NCBI GenBank assembly: GCA_022447855.1
Contig: JAKUTX010000008.1
Coordinates: 1 to 64,000, forward strand
DNA from: UBA6927 sp022447855
Lineage (GTDB): Bacteria; Chloroflexota; Dehalococcoidia; Lucifugimonadales; UBA6927
Reading direction: 5' to 3'
DNA length: 64,000 nt
Shown here: positions 1-8,618 of the stretch, in pieces
Position numbering within the stretch: the first letter of the stretch is position 1
Layout of the letters: each line of letters begins with the position of its first letter
The notes under the pieces: model-generated
Told to the model about the DNA's origin: nothing
Seen by the model: only the letters and a program-made list of their open reading frames with translations
The model's database searches: none
Program-made: the position numbers and the translations under genes

Positions 1-205
1 GGATTACCTATATTATACACCTGATCCCAGGGATCCCACAAAATCGGTATTAATAAGTATAATACCCACCCAATATACACAAATAATATCTAACGGACCC
101 ATTTCTGAAACGCTAAGTTAGAGTGTTTTTAATGTGTTAACACCCCGTGGCTTTCCCTTTCGAATCCTGTGCACCCATCCTCTCTCTATGTATTTTTTAC
201 TTAAT

Positions 206-254
206 TTTAGAAAAAGTTAGAAAAAGTTAGAAAAAGTTTGAAAATAGTTGAAAA
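206..254. repeat. Short tandem A-rich repeat upstream of HTH gene
   Basis: About five consecutive copies of a 10-nt unit close to TTAGAAAAAG, the last ones degenerate (TTTGAAAATAG, TTGAAAAG). The array ends just before the -35 box of the promoter at 260-289, so it could be an UP-like element, a curved A-tract array or a binding array for the small DNA-binding protein encoded downstream. The repeat is seen directly; the roles are inference. Confidence 0.6.
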
Positions 255-259
255 GTGTA

Positions 260-315
260 TTGACTCCAGTATGTGCGGATGCTTAGTATTGTATGCAGAA
301 TAGAAAATCAGGAGG
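260..315 (+). promoter_or_regulatory. Sigma70-type promoter and ribosome binding site
   Basis: TTGACT (260-265) and TAGTAT (284-289) are separated by 18 nt, close to the housekeeping consensus. A strong Shine-Dalgarno AGGAGG (310-315) lies 7 nt before the ATG at 323. Together they fix the start of the small downstream gene and suggest it is well expressed. Confidence 0.65.
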
Positions 316-322
316 ATCCTAG

Positions 323-547
323 ATGTTAGGTAAAACAAAAAAAATGGTTGGGGTAGAATCTGAATTGGGAAGACCACTCGAAAAAGTACTTCCTGAAATG
401 GTAACTGAACTTGGATTGTCTGCTACTGCAGACGAACTAGAGGTTAGTAAAGCTACATTAAGTTATTGGTTATTGAAACTTGGTATAAACGTTAGGCGAG
501 TTGCATTGGCCCCTGGAGAAACTCTAGAAATCAAAAGAGTATCTTAA
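323..547 (+). CDS. Small helix-turn-helix protein
   Basis: A 74-residue protein with a strong ribosome binding site and its own promoter. Residues about 26-56 read as a helix-turn-helix (ADELEVSKATLSYWLLKLGI), the kind seen in small DNA-binding proteins that recognise sites with a Fis/transposase-like fold. There is no other domain and no signal peptide. It stands alone, followed by a hairpin terminator shared with smpB on the other strand. A transcriptional regulator is the simplest reading; the target is unknown. The A-rich tandem repeat just upstream could be an autoregulatory site, which is inference only. Confidence 0.7.
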   Translation: MLGKTKKMVGVESELGRPLEKVLPEMVTELGLSATADELEVSKATLSYWLLKLGINVRRVALAPGETLEIKRVS

Positions 548-577
548 AATACCTACCAATCGGAATTCTTACCCTTA

Positions 578-606
578 GACGCTGACTAACTGTTGTTATC
601 AGCGTC
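578..606. terminator. Hairpin between HTH gene and smpB
   Basis: GACGCTGA (578-585) pairs perfectly with TCAGCGTC (599-606) around a 13-nt loop. It lies between two convergent genes and overlaps the smpB stop codon, so it can serve both strands. Only a short T run follows on the plus strand, so it is a modest intrinsic terminator. Confidence 0.55.
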
Positions 607-1045
607 TTTGTGCTTCACGGGCTTCTTTTGATCTTTCTGAATCGATCATTGCCTTCCGTTTATCATACCTTTTCCTACCTTTTCCCAGCCCCAATTCTAT
701 CTTTGCAACATGATTACGAATATATAATCTCAAGGGTACTAAAGTCAGTCCACTAGTAGAAACTTGCTGAATTAACCTTCTAATTTGGTTCTTATGCAAA
801 AGTAATTTTCGCTCTCTAACAGGATCATGATTATTAATATTACCTGCTTCATAAGATGCTATATGAGCATTAGTAAGCCAAATTTCACCATTGCTAGGTT
901 TGGCGTAAGATTGAGCTATATTTACTCTTCCATCTCGAATAGATTTAATTTCTGTTCCAGTCAAAACAATCCCTGCTTCAAAAGATTCGAGAATCTCATA
1001 GTCATAGCGTGCTCTACGATTTTTAGAAATTAAACGATCCATCAT
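599..1045 (-). CDS. smpB: SsrA-binding protein SmpB
   Basis: 148 residues, the normal length of the family. SmpB binds tmRNA and delivers it to stalled ribosomes for trans-translation. The family hallmarks are present: NRRARYDYEILESFEAGI at the start, GTEIKSIRDGRVNI, a central LLLHKNQIRRL helix and a basic tail ending KGRKRYDKRK followed by a charged helix. It lies 22 nt downstream of the processing-protease gene on the same strand, so the two are probably cotranscribed. No tmRNA gene could be confirmed in the window. Confidence 0.97.
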   Translation of the reverse strand: MMDRLISKNRRARYDYEILESFEAGIVLTGTEIKSIRDGRVNIAQSYAKPSNGEIWLTNAHIASYEAGNINNHDPVRERKLLLHKNQIRRLIQQVSTSGLTLVPLRLYIRNHVAKIELGLGKGRKRYDKRKAMIDSERSKEAREAQRR

Positions 1046-1067
1046 ATTATTCCAATCATACGGTCTA

Positions 1068-2369
1068 TTATCTTTGAGAAGATTTTAATTCCTGTTGCAG
1101 AATCTGTATAGCCATATTCGTTTGCTCTGATTCCAATTCTCTTCTATCTGTAATCCCAGAAACTTCTATATCTGGATCTAATCCTTCTTCATGAATAAGA
1201 CGACCTGCAGGAGTATACCAATGAGCAACTGTTATATATAAACCTGCACCATTACTTAGTGGTCTCAAAATACTAACACTTCCTTTCCCAAAAGTTGTAT
1301 CTCCAACAACTTTTCCTCTGTTGGTATCCTGAACAGCTCCCACCAAAATTTCACTCGCACTTGCACTATATTCATTAGCAAGAACAACTAAAGGAATATC
1401 AAATGCCGGAATATCATCTCGTGCAATCCATTCTCTTTTATTTCCGGAACCATCAATTTCTGACAAAATCAAACCATCTTCAACGAACAAACTAACAACA
1501 TCTACTGAAGAACGTAAAAGCCCCCCTGGATTATCTCTAACATCGATAATTAATCCCTCAGAACCTGCATCCATTACTTGGTTTATAGCAACATATAATT
1601 TTTCTGCAGTATCAGCGAAGAAATCTGTTACCCGAATGTGGGCAATTTCGTCACCTGGGTTGCTACGTACTAAAACACTTTCTAAAGGAATCTCATCTCT
1701 GGTAATTGAAATTTCTACTGGATCAATATCTCCAAGATGCAATATTCCCAATAAAACTGCAGTGCCTCTAGGACCTCTAATCAATGTAATAGCATCCAAC
1801 AAACTCTTATCTTCTAATAAGACACCATCAACAGATAGAATAGTGTCTCCCGCACGAATACCTGCAGCTTCTGCAGGTCCACCTGCAATAGGTGAAACGA
1901 TTACAATCTTCCCATCACGAGTTGATTGAACGTGAGCACCAATACCCTCAAATTTACCTTGAAGATCTTCACTACTGATTTCGTGACGTGCGGCACTCAC
2001 ATATGCAGTATGAGGATCATCTAGTTCATCCAACATTCCATTGATTGCAGCCTCAGCAAATTCTTCAGGTGAAAATTCACTGCTTGCAACGTGATCACGA
2101 GTCAAATGAGCCCAAACTTCCCAAATAATTAATAACTCTTCAGGAACTTCACTAGGAGCTCGCAAGGGCTCCTCAGCGGGGACAAATGATGGTATAGATA
2201 TACCCGACTCTAAATCTGAAGATATAAGTGAATCATCCTTCTCCAAATCAGAAGAAGTTTTAAAGGGATTAGAAGAACCTTCACCGCACGAGAGAGTCAA
2301 GAGCATAAGAAAGGCGAATGAAAATAAAATTTTTAATCTATTAAACAAAAAAGACTCCGCAACTAACAT
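1068..2369 (-). CDS. C-terminal processing peptidase, S41 family lipoprotein
   Basis: 433 residues. An N-terminal hydrophobic stretch ends in a lipobox (LTLSC, Cys28), so the protein is predicted to be exported and lipid-anchored. A PDZ domain (about 135-210, with GIGAHVQ and AAGIRAGDTILSVDG) precedes the S41 tail-specific protease domain. The catalytic Ser is in EYSASASEI and the catalytic Lys in TFGKGSVS, with the conserved DVRDNPGG strand between. Such proteases trim or degrade envelope proteins from their C-termini. It sits upstream of smpB on the same strand. The substrate is unknown. Confidence 0.93.
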   Translation of the reverse strand: MLVAESFLFNRLKILFSFAFLMLLTLSCGEGSSNPFKTSSDLEKDDSLISSDLESGISIPSFVPAEEPLRAPSEVPEELLIIWEVWAHLTRDHVASSEFSPEEFAEAAINGMLDELDDPHTAYVSAARHEISSEDLQGKFEGIGAHVQSTRDGKIVIVSPIAGGPAEAAGIRAGDTILSVDGVLLEDKSLLDAITLIRGPRGTAVLLGILHLGDIDPVEISITRDEIPLESVLVRSNPGDEIAHIRVTDFFADTAEKLYVAINQVMDAGSEGLIIDVRDNPGGLLRSSVDVVSLFVEDGLILSEIDGSGNKREWIARDDIPAFDIPLVVLANEYSASASEILVGAVQDTNRGKVVGDTTFGKGSVSILRPLSNGAGLYITVAHWYTPAGRLIHEEGLDPDIEVSGITDRRELESEQTNMAIQILQQELKSSQR

Positions 2370-2525
2370 TTCTCATTTATATTATCTATACAAACCATCT
2401 GCAAAACAACCACATATAGTAAAAATATTATTTTTTCAAAGTTTTCAAATTTAGACGAATCCCATCGGATAGAAATTTTGAAAAAATAATATTACAATGT
2501 TGAAATAAGACAGATTGAGGTAACA

Positions 2526-3410
2526 ATGACAAATGAAAGTAAGCGCAGAAGGCTTTCAAGGCCCTATCCGCAATTTCCATTAAAAGACATTGAACGGATC
2601 CCGAAACTTATACATTCAGCAAGAAACGGGAATATCATGGACTCTGAAAAACTGGCAAAAGCGATGTCTAAAACACCCAAAAGTAGCGAATATATAATGA
2701 TGATCAACGCCGCAATAGCATATGGATTGGTGTCAGGAAAATATAATACAGAAATAACTGTTTTACCACTGGCAGAAAAAATCATTGCACCAAAAAACGA
2801 AACAGAACGAAAAATAGGATTGGTAGAAGCAGCGCTAAACCCACAAACATTTCAATCGCTTCGCGAACTAATACAAGATGAAAAACTTCCAAAAGACTCC
2901 TACATGAAAAATATCCTAGAACGTGAAATAGATATTCACCATGATCTTACAGAAGAGTGCTTAAGAATTTTTAAAGAAAACTCAGAATACGCAAATATAT
3001 TTAATAGACAAGCATCTTTAAAGGAGACAGAAAAATCGGAAATACCCGAAAACACATTAGTAGAATCAAAAGAAACTAGAACAAAACAAACTCTAATATA
3101 CATCACCCAGAAAAACTCGACAGCCGAGAAAATTAAGACATTATATGAATCATTGGGATTAAATTGTATATCCATAAATGAACAAGATGTGACTGAAAAC
3201 GAATTAACTGAAGAAATAAAAAGGAAACTCAAATTATGCAATTCAGCGATAATAGAAAAAAATGAAGATAAAATCAGTCATCAAATTTTTGGAGCAGTAT
3301 CGGTACTTTATGACGAAAAGGTCATAATAGTGCCAGAAAGCAATTTTGAAACACACGAATTTATAAATAAACTAAAGTCAAAAAACATCATCGAAATATC
3401 CCAAAAATGA
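2526..3410 (+). CDS. TIR-like domain protein with N-terminal winged-helix-like domain
   Basis: 294 residues. The N-terminal two thirds begin PYPQFPLKDIERIPKLIHSA and resemble a winged-helix module found in bacterial proteins that carry C-terminal TIR-like nucleotide-binding domains. After a Glu-rich linker (about 165-190), residues 190-290 form an alternating beta/alpha domain (TLIYITQKNSTAEKIKTLYE, then KVIIVPESNFE). In active TIR-like relatives the region after the third strand has an RQNVIFELG-type motif with the catalytic Glu; here the equivalent HQIFGAVSVL lacks it, so NAD cleavage looks unlikely. A ribosome binding site GAGG precedes the ATG. It stands alone; the family call is from memory of the pattern. 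Confidence 0.6.
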   Translation: MTNESKRRRLSRPYPQFPLKDIERIPKLIHSARNGNIMDSEKLAKAMSKTPKSSEYIMMINAAIAYGLVSGKYNTEITVLPLAEKIIAPKNETERKIGLVEAALNPQTFQSLRELIQDEKLPKDSYMKNILEREIDIHHDLTEECLRIFKENSEYANIFNRQASLKETEKSEIPENTLVESKETRTKQTLIYITQKNSTAEKIKTLYESLGLNCISINEQDVTENELTEEIKRKLKLCNSAIIEKNEDKISHQIFGAVSVLYDEKVIIVPESNFETHEFINKLKSKNIIEISQK

Positions 3411-3473
3411 GAAATAGCAATATTACTTTACATAACATATATAGTGCGAATGTATATATTAGTGTAAATTTCT
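3410..3473. terminator. AT-rich imperfect hairpin between convergent genes
   Basis: AGAAAT (3410-3415) can pair with ATTTCT (3468-3473), and an inner ATATATA/TATATAT stem forms around GTGCGAATG. The hairpin fills the gap between the TIR-like gene and hflX, which converge, and probably ends both transcripts. The stem is weak. Confidence 0.35.
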
Positions 3474-3475
3474 GA

Positions 3476-4633
3476 TTAGAGCACCCTATCATTGATAGCC
3501 AAGATATCATCAATCTTAGCCAACATAGTGTTAAACCCATCGCTTTTTAATGCCGAAATTTTCACCATTTCAATATTCCCCAAATTTGAAGAAAGAATAT
3601 CAATTTTTGATTCGATAGCTTCATAGTTTTTTTCTGAAATTAAATCCACTTTGTTAAGAACTACCAATCGAGGCCTTCCAGATACATCTAAATCGTCTAA
3701 TAGCGCTTCTACAACACGAGCTTGTTCTAACATATTTGGATGAGAAATATCCAAAACATGCAAAATTATGTCAGCTTCTACAACCTCCTCTAAAGTTGCT
3801 CGAAATGCCGCAACTATAGATGTAGGAAGTTTTTGAATAAAGCCAACTGTGTCCGTAAGCAAAGCATTATTACCCGATGGTAAAAAAATCCTTCGCGTGA
3901 CAGGATCTAAAGTTGAAAACATTCTGTTTTCGGCTAAAACCTCTGCATTAGTTAGTTGATTCAAAACAGTACTTTTGCCAGCATTTGTATAACCTACTAA
4001 CGAAACTACTGGTATCCCATTTTCCTGCTGCCGTCTTTGGCGGTACTGTTGACGTCTTTTTCTCACATCTTCTATATTTTTACGTAATCTTTGAATACTG
4101 TTCCGAACAAGTCTTCTATCGGTCTCAATCTGAGTCTCTCCAGGTCCACGAGTTCCTATTCCTCCACCCAATCGCTCTAAATGACTCCACTGACCAGCTA
4201 ATCTTGGAAGCAAATATTCCTCTTGGGCCAATCGAACTTGAATTCTACCCTCTTTGGTAATCGCCCTCCTAGCAAATACATCCAAAATTAATGCAGTCCT
4301 ATCAATTACTTTTACTCCAGTTTTAGAAAGTGCCAATTCTAAATTCTGCTGCTGAGTAGGACTTAATTCATCATCACAAATTAGTGTATTCACATTTTTT
4401 TGAACAATAATATTTTCTAGAACTTTCAATTTGCCTTTACCAACATATGTATTTGTTGGAGAATTCAAGTTTTGCAATTCCTGACCAACTACGCTTGCAC
4501 CTGCCGACCTAGCAAGATCTCCCAACTCTAGCAGTGAATCTTTCGCAACCCACTTACTTTTGTTACGAAGCTTAATACCCAAGAGGAATGCTCTTTCTTT
4601 TACTCTTAAGTTATTTATAGTTCTTCTAGGCAT
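3476..4633 (-). CDS. hflX: GTPase HflX
   Basis: 385 residues. HflX is a ribosome-splitting, stress-associated GTPase. The glycine-rich HflX signature GGIGTRGPGETQIETDRR (about 155-172) precedes the G domain: G1 GYTNAGKST, G3 DTVGFIQ, G4 NKVD. The N-terminal domain carries the usual DELSPTQQQNLE segment. It is the last gene of the long minus-strand run that starts with tsaC, 38 nt after dapL. Length and all motifs are normal. Confidence 0.96.
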   Translation of the reverse strand: MPRRTINNLRVKERAFLLGIKLRNKSKWVAKDSLLELGDLARSAGASVVGQELQNLNSPTNTYVGKGKLKVLENIIVQKNVNTLICDDELSPTQQQNLELALSKTGVKVIDRTALILDVFARRAITKEGRIQVRLAQEEYLLPRLAGQWSHLERLGGGIGTRGPGETQIETDRRLVRNSIQRLRKNIEDVRKRRQQYRQRRQQENGIPVVSLVGYTNAGKSTVLNQLTNAEVLAENRMFSTLDPVTRRIFLPSGNNALLTDTVGFIQKLPTSIVAAFRATLEEVVEADIILHVLDISHPNMLEQARVVEALLDDLDVSGRPRLVVLNKVDLISEKNYEAIESKIDILSSNLGNIEMVKISALKSDGFNTMLAKIDDILAINDRVL

Positions 4634-4671
4634 CTATGTATCTACAGATTTTAAACAAATTAATTGGAAAT

Positions 4672-5841
4672 TTATTTGTTCGGCAATTCAAATGCTCTTA
4701 GACGGTCCAATCCCAACTTGATTTGGTCATCGGTAGTAGTAATCGACAAGCGAATATATCCCTCCCCGAAACTCCCATAACCTGATCCAGGTGTTACAAC
4801 CACATCACATTGCTCTAAAAGTAAACTTGTGAACTCTGCGGAGGTAAAACCATCAGGTATCCGAGCCCACACATATAAGCTAGCCTTAGGATCATCAACA
4901 TGCATACCTATGTCGCGAAGAGTCTGAATAATTAAATCTCTCCTTGATTGATATACACGATTCCTATTATGGATTTCATCCTGAGTCAAATTCAACGCTT
5001 CTATCGCCATATGTTGTATGGCTTGAGGAACTCCTGAATCCAAATTGGATTTTACAACCATTAATGCTTCTATCATTTCAGCATTTCCTACAGCCATGCC
5101 CACTCTCCATCCAGTCATATTAAAACTTTTTGACAAAGAGTGGAATTCCAGTCCAGCTGATTTAGCTCCATCATTTTGCAAAAAACTAACAGGCTTATAA
5201 TCATCATAGGCAACTTCTGAATAGCATGCATCATGCATTACCGGAATATTATATTTTTGAGAAAAACGAACTACTTCTTCAAAATAGTTCAAGTCTGCAA
5301 CGGCACCAGTTGGATTGTTAGGGTAATTCAACCACATCACTTTGGCAGCTTCCGAAACATCTGAAGGGATTCGTTCCAAATCGGGTAACCATCCATTCTT
5401 TTCAAATAAAGGCATCCACTCACACTCCCCCCCTGCAAACCAAGTTCCTACAGAATAAACTGGATATCCTGGGTCTGGAACCAAGGCAATATCTCCAGGA
5501 TCAATGAAACAAAGTGAAGCATGACCAATTCCCTCTTTTGCACCTATTAGAGGCAAAACTTCGGTGTCAGGATCCAAAGAAACAGAAAATCTCTTTTCAT
5601 ACCATTCTGCGATCGCCCTGCGGAATTCTGGCAATCCATCCGTTTCCGGATACCTGTGATTAGGTGAATCAAGTGCCGTCTTCCTCAACTCATCAATTAC
5701 AGGTTGAGGAGTCGGTATGTCAGGATCTCCTATTCCAAAGCTCACCACATCAATACCTTGAGCTTTTTTCTCCGCAATTTTCCGGCTTATTTCAACAAAT
5801 AAATACGGTGGAACTTTATCAATTCTGTTAGCTAATTTCAT
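4672..5841 (-). CDS. dapL: LL-diaminopimelate aminotransferase (class I/II)
   Basis: 389 residues, fold-type I PLP aminotransferase. The PLP lysine is in HSLSKSFNMTGWRVG and other hallmarks are NYPNNPTG and the FGIGDPDIPTP start. The sequence resembles the DapL class that converts tetrahydrodipicolinate straight to LL-diaminopimelate. The gene next upstream in the operon, dapF, takes that product onward, which supports this over a general aromatic or aspartate aminotransferase. Full length; ATG start at 5841. Confidence 0.85.
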   Translation of the reverse strand: MKLANRIDKVPPYLFVEISRKIAEKKAQGIDVVSFGIGDPDIPTPQPVIDELRKTALDSPNHRYPETDGLPEFRRAIAEWYEKRFSVSLDPDTEVLPLIGAKEGIGHASLCFIDPGDIALVPDPGYPVYSVGTWFAGGECEWMPLFEKNGWLPDLERIPSDVSEAAKVMWLNYPNNPTGAVADLNYFEEVVRFSQKYNIPVMHDACYSEVAYDDYKPVSFLQNDGAKSAGLEFHSLSKSFNMTGWRVGMAVGNAEMIEALMVVKSNLDSGVPQAIQHMAIEALNLTQDEIHNRNRVYQSRRDLIIQTLRDIGMHVDDPKASLYVWARIPDGFTSAEFTSLLLEQCDVVVTPGSGYGSFGEGYIRLSITTTDDQIKLGLDRLRAFELPNK

Positions 5842-5942
5842 GATTCCCCTATCAATAGAAAATAAAACTTAGTTTTAATTCATTACTTAAAATCTCTTAT
5901 TAAAGAAACATCCTATCCGAGACACAAAGAATCGTAAAGGTC

Positions 5943-6803
5943 CTACGGCTGTAATAACCATTCACCTTCGAAAACTGTATCAATAGGGCCTTCCATTTCT
6001 ACATTCCCTTCACCTGACCATCTAATAATCAAATTACCTCCAGGGAGAGAAACAATCACTTCATCATCTACCATCCCAAGTAAATGTGCTACCACTGCTA
6101 CTGCACATGCGCCTGTACCACAAGCCTGGGTGATTCCAGATCCTCTTTCCCATACACGAACATCAAGGCTGGTCCTACTGATGAAATTCACTACTTCAAA
6201 GTTAACTCTATTTGGAAACATATGATGATGTTCAATAATTGGACCAATATCAAGTAAATTAAATTTGTCTATCGGTTCTTCTACAAATGCAACCGCATGA
6301 GGATTACCCATAGAAACACAGGAGATTTTTAAATTGTTATGATTTATAACTACTGGATATTCAAGTAATGGCTCATCAGAAGAGAAATTTTCCACCTTGA
6401 CTGGAACCTGTGAAGGAGACAATACAGGCAATCCCATTGAAACCCGAGCACCAATCATACAATTATGTTTAATGATAGGAAAAACTGAAAGTATCCCTGC
6501 TCCAGTTTCAACAACAACTTCCTTTTGTGAAATACTAATTGCTCCACAAGCCTGAGCAAAACCAACTAAACAGCGTATCCCATTTCCACACATTTCACCT
6601 TCACTACCGTCTGAATTAAACATACGCATGCGAATATCCCCAGTTTCGGAGTCTAATAACAAAATTAAACCATCCGAGCCCACACCTTTATGCCTATCAC
6701 TGATATCTATGGAAAGACTACCCCAATTTTCTTCTTGTAAATTTCGAGCGTCTATAAACACATAATCGTTTCCGGCACCATGCATTTTGGTAAATTTGAT
6801 CAA
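5943..6803 (-). CDS. dapF: Diaminopimelate epimerase
   Basis: 286 residues. Converts LL- to meso-diaminopimelate for lysine and peptidoglycan. The start MHGAGNDYVFID, the first catalytic Cys in GEMCGNGIRC and the second in TQACGTGACA are all present. It lies between miaA (65 nt) and dapL (101 nt) on the same strand, giving a compact DapL pathway pair. Whether the product feeds a cell wall cannot be told here, as some Chloroflexota lack peptidoglycan; lysine synthesis is the safe role. Confidence 0.96.
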   Translation of the reverse strand: MIKFTKMHGAGNDYVFIDARNLQEENWGSLSIDISDRHKGVGSDGLILLLDSETGDIRMRMFNSDGSEGEMCGNGIRCLVGFAQACGAISISQKEVVVETGAGILSVFPIIKHNCMIGARVSMGLPVLSPSQVPVKVENFSSDEPLLEYPVVINHNNLKISCVSMGNPHAVAFVEEPIDKFNLLDIGPIIEHHHMFPNRVNFEVVNFISRTSLDVRVWERGSGITQACGTGACAVAVVAHLLGMVDDEVIVSLPGGNLIIRWSGEGNVEMEGPIDTVFEGEWLLQP

Positions 6804-6868
6804 ACACCACCACCATGAGTAAAATAGTCACAGTATTTTATCATAAAACACTAAAATCTCTGAATGAT

Positions 6869-7804
6869 TCAGTCAGATTTATGGCTTAGAATCCAGTTTC
6901 TTGCAAATTCAATCGCTAAATCAAACGACTCAGTTGAATCAAACCAGTTTATTCTCTTATCATCCAGTCTAAACCAATTATATTGGCCTCTAGCAAATCT
7001 ATGTGTAGCAAATTTTATCCTCTCCACAGCAGTATCTAATGATAAGTCTCCATGTATATAAGATAGTAACTCTCTATATCCTAAACTAGACATCGAGGGC
7101 AAATTTTCATCAATCCCATCATTGAGTAATGTTCGAACCTCTTCAATCCAACCAGAATTGATCATAAAATCCACCCTTTGATCAATCTTCAAATATAATT
7201 GATCCCTGGGTAAAGTTAGTCCCACAATAAGAATCCTATTCCAAGGCTGATCATTAGTAGAAATAAACCGTCCTTTCTGAGGATGAATTTTAAAAAATTC
7301 CTCTTTTTCAATTGCCCTAACAATTCTTCTAGGATTTTTAGGATCAACTTTTTCAAATGCATCCATACTCAAATCTTTTAAAATGTCCAACAATTCCTCT
7401 ACAGAAAATGAATACAATTGGGATCTGCGTTCGTCGTTTGGTGGTACATCAGAAATATCCCAATTTTCCAATAAGCCCCAAATATACTGACCAGTACCTC
7501 CAACCAATATTGGCAATTTCGATTTAGAAAACACAGCATTGATAGAAATTATGGCATCATTCTTAAATTGCGCTAAATTGTATATTTTCTTAGGGTCAAC
7601 AATATCTACTAAATCATGCTCTATCAATTTTCTAGTATTAATATTGGGTTTAGCAGTACCTATATCCAAACCCTTATACACTTGCCTACTATCGGCACTA
7701 ATAATTTCACCATTCAATTGCGAAGCAAGTTCAATGGAATATTCAGTCTTACCAACACTGGTAGGCCCTACTACTACAACTAATGGAAAATCTTTTGTGG
7801 TCAC
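6869..7804 (-). CDS. miaA: tRNA dimethylallyltransferase
   Basis: 311 residues. Adds the dimethylallyl group to A37 of tRNAs that read UNN codons. The P-loop GPTSVGKTEYS, DSRQVYKGLDIGTAKP and LVGGTGQY motifs are intact. Its start overlaps the tpiA stop by one base (shared position 7804), so the two are translationally coupled. The dimethylallyl donor links it to the isoprenoid synthase further upstream in the same operon. Confidence 0.97.
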   Translation of the reverse strand: MTTKDFPLVVVVGPTSVGKTEYSIELASQLNGEIISADSRQVYKGLDIGTAKPNINTRKLIEHDLVDIVDPKKIYNLAQFKNDAIISINAVFSKSKLPILVGGTGQYIWGLLENWDISDVPPNDERRSQLYSFSVEELLDILKDLSMDAFEKVDPKNPRRIVRAIEKEEFFKIHPQKGRFISTNDQPWNRILIVGLTLPRDQLYLKIDQRVDFMINSGWIEEVRTLLNDGIDENLPSMSSLGYRELLSYIHGDLSLDTAVERIKFATHRFARGQYNWFRLDDKRINWFDSTESFDLAIEFARNWILSHKSD

Positions 7805-8598
7805 TAGACTAAAACATCCGAATCATTTTGTTTGTTAACAATTTTAACAATTTCAGAAAATAATTTTGCATTTAAACTGTTAGACCCCACTAGTACCCCA
7901 TCTATCGCAGGAATTGAAACAATTTCCGAAACATTGTCTACAGAAACACTCCCACCATAAATCACCCGTATATCATTAGAGAACGTCTCACCAAAAATAT
8001 CACTAAGAATTCGTCTAATCTGAAATGTGATTTGTTGTAAATAATGTGTTGATGCAGGGATTCCTGTGCCAACAGCCCACAAGGGTTCATAGGCTACTAT
8101 TAAAGAGGATACATTAATTTTTTGCGTTTTGGTTAGTATGGAATTGAGTTGATTATCAATATATTCAATGGATTTGCCTGAATCATAAACTTCTAGCGGT
8201 TCCCCAACACACAAAATTGTATTTAACCCGATAGAATGCGCGCGTATACATCTCTCTGCAATAGTAGAATCAGTCTCATAATAAAAATTCCTTCGTTCAC
8301 TATGGCCTAAAATAGTATAATCACAAAATTGTGATAGCATTTCAGCTGAAATTTCTCCAGTAAATGAACCATTAACATTGTTAGAAATGTTTTGCCCTCC
8401 TAACAATAGAGAACTATTCATTTCAGATACAAAAGTCGCTAAAGAGTCTATATATAGGGATGGAGGGAAAATTACAACTTCAGTTTTTTTTGAAAATTCT
8501 GAAGTCATTGCATGAATTTGCGTAAAAATTTCTAGGGCTTCATGGAAATTTAGGTTCATTTTCCAATTACCACCAACAAATGGAGTATTCATAATCAC
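7804..8598 (-). CDS. tpiA: Triosephosphate isomerase
   Basis: 264 residues. Interconverts dihydroxyacetone phosphate and glyceraldehyde 3-phosphate. The active-site segments GGNWKMN (Asn, Lys), ILGHSERR (His) and AYEPLWAVGTG (Glu) and the phosphate-binding GGSVS and GVLVGSNSL loops are all present. It lies 20 nt after pgk; no gapdh gene is nearby. Start ATG at 8598; a second ATG at 8592 (just before NTPFVGGNWK) is an alternative. Confidence 0.97.
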   Translation of the reverse strand: MIMNTPFVGGNWKMNLNFHEALEIFTQIHAMTSEFSKKTEVVIFPPSLYIDSLATFVSEMNSSLLLGGQNISNNVNGSFTGEISAEMLSQFCDYTILGHSERRNFYYETDSTIAERCIRAHSIGLNTILCVGEPLEVYDSGKSIEYIDNQLNSILTKTQKINVSSLIVAYEPLWAVGTGIPASTHYLQQITFQIRRILSDIFGETFSNDIRVIYGGSVSVDNVSEIVSIPAIDGVLVGSNSLNAKLFSEIVKIVNKQNDSDVLV

Positions 8599-8618
8599 CT
8601 ATACATATTATAATATTT

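Larger units (their letters stand above)
1..322. other. Non-coding leader region with short repeats
   Basis: No convincing coding frame is present. The stretch holds several small inverted repeats: GGTATTA/TAATACC near 46-66, GATCCC/GGGATC near 23-36 and the palindrome GTGTTAACAC at 134-143. A tandem repeat and a promoter follow, listed separately. The 10-mer at 131-140 is the reverse complement of the direct repeat that flanks the island in the histidine cluster. The segment 145-180 is visibly more GC-rich than its surroundings. I cannot assign a function. Confidence 0.5.

Noticed and set aside
1..180. Minus strand carries GGATTCGA followed by GGG and a pseudoknot-like GGTGTTAACACATT...AACAC, similar to the 5' end of tmRNA; smpB is nearby.
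   Set aside because: The conserved GGGG start is missing, and no tag reading frame ending in a typical hydrophobic tail follows. The 3' half would be outside the window.
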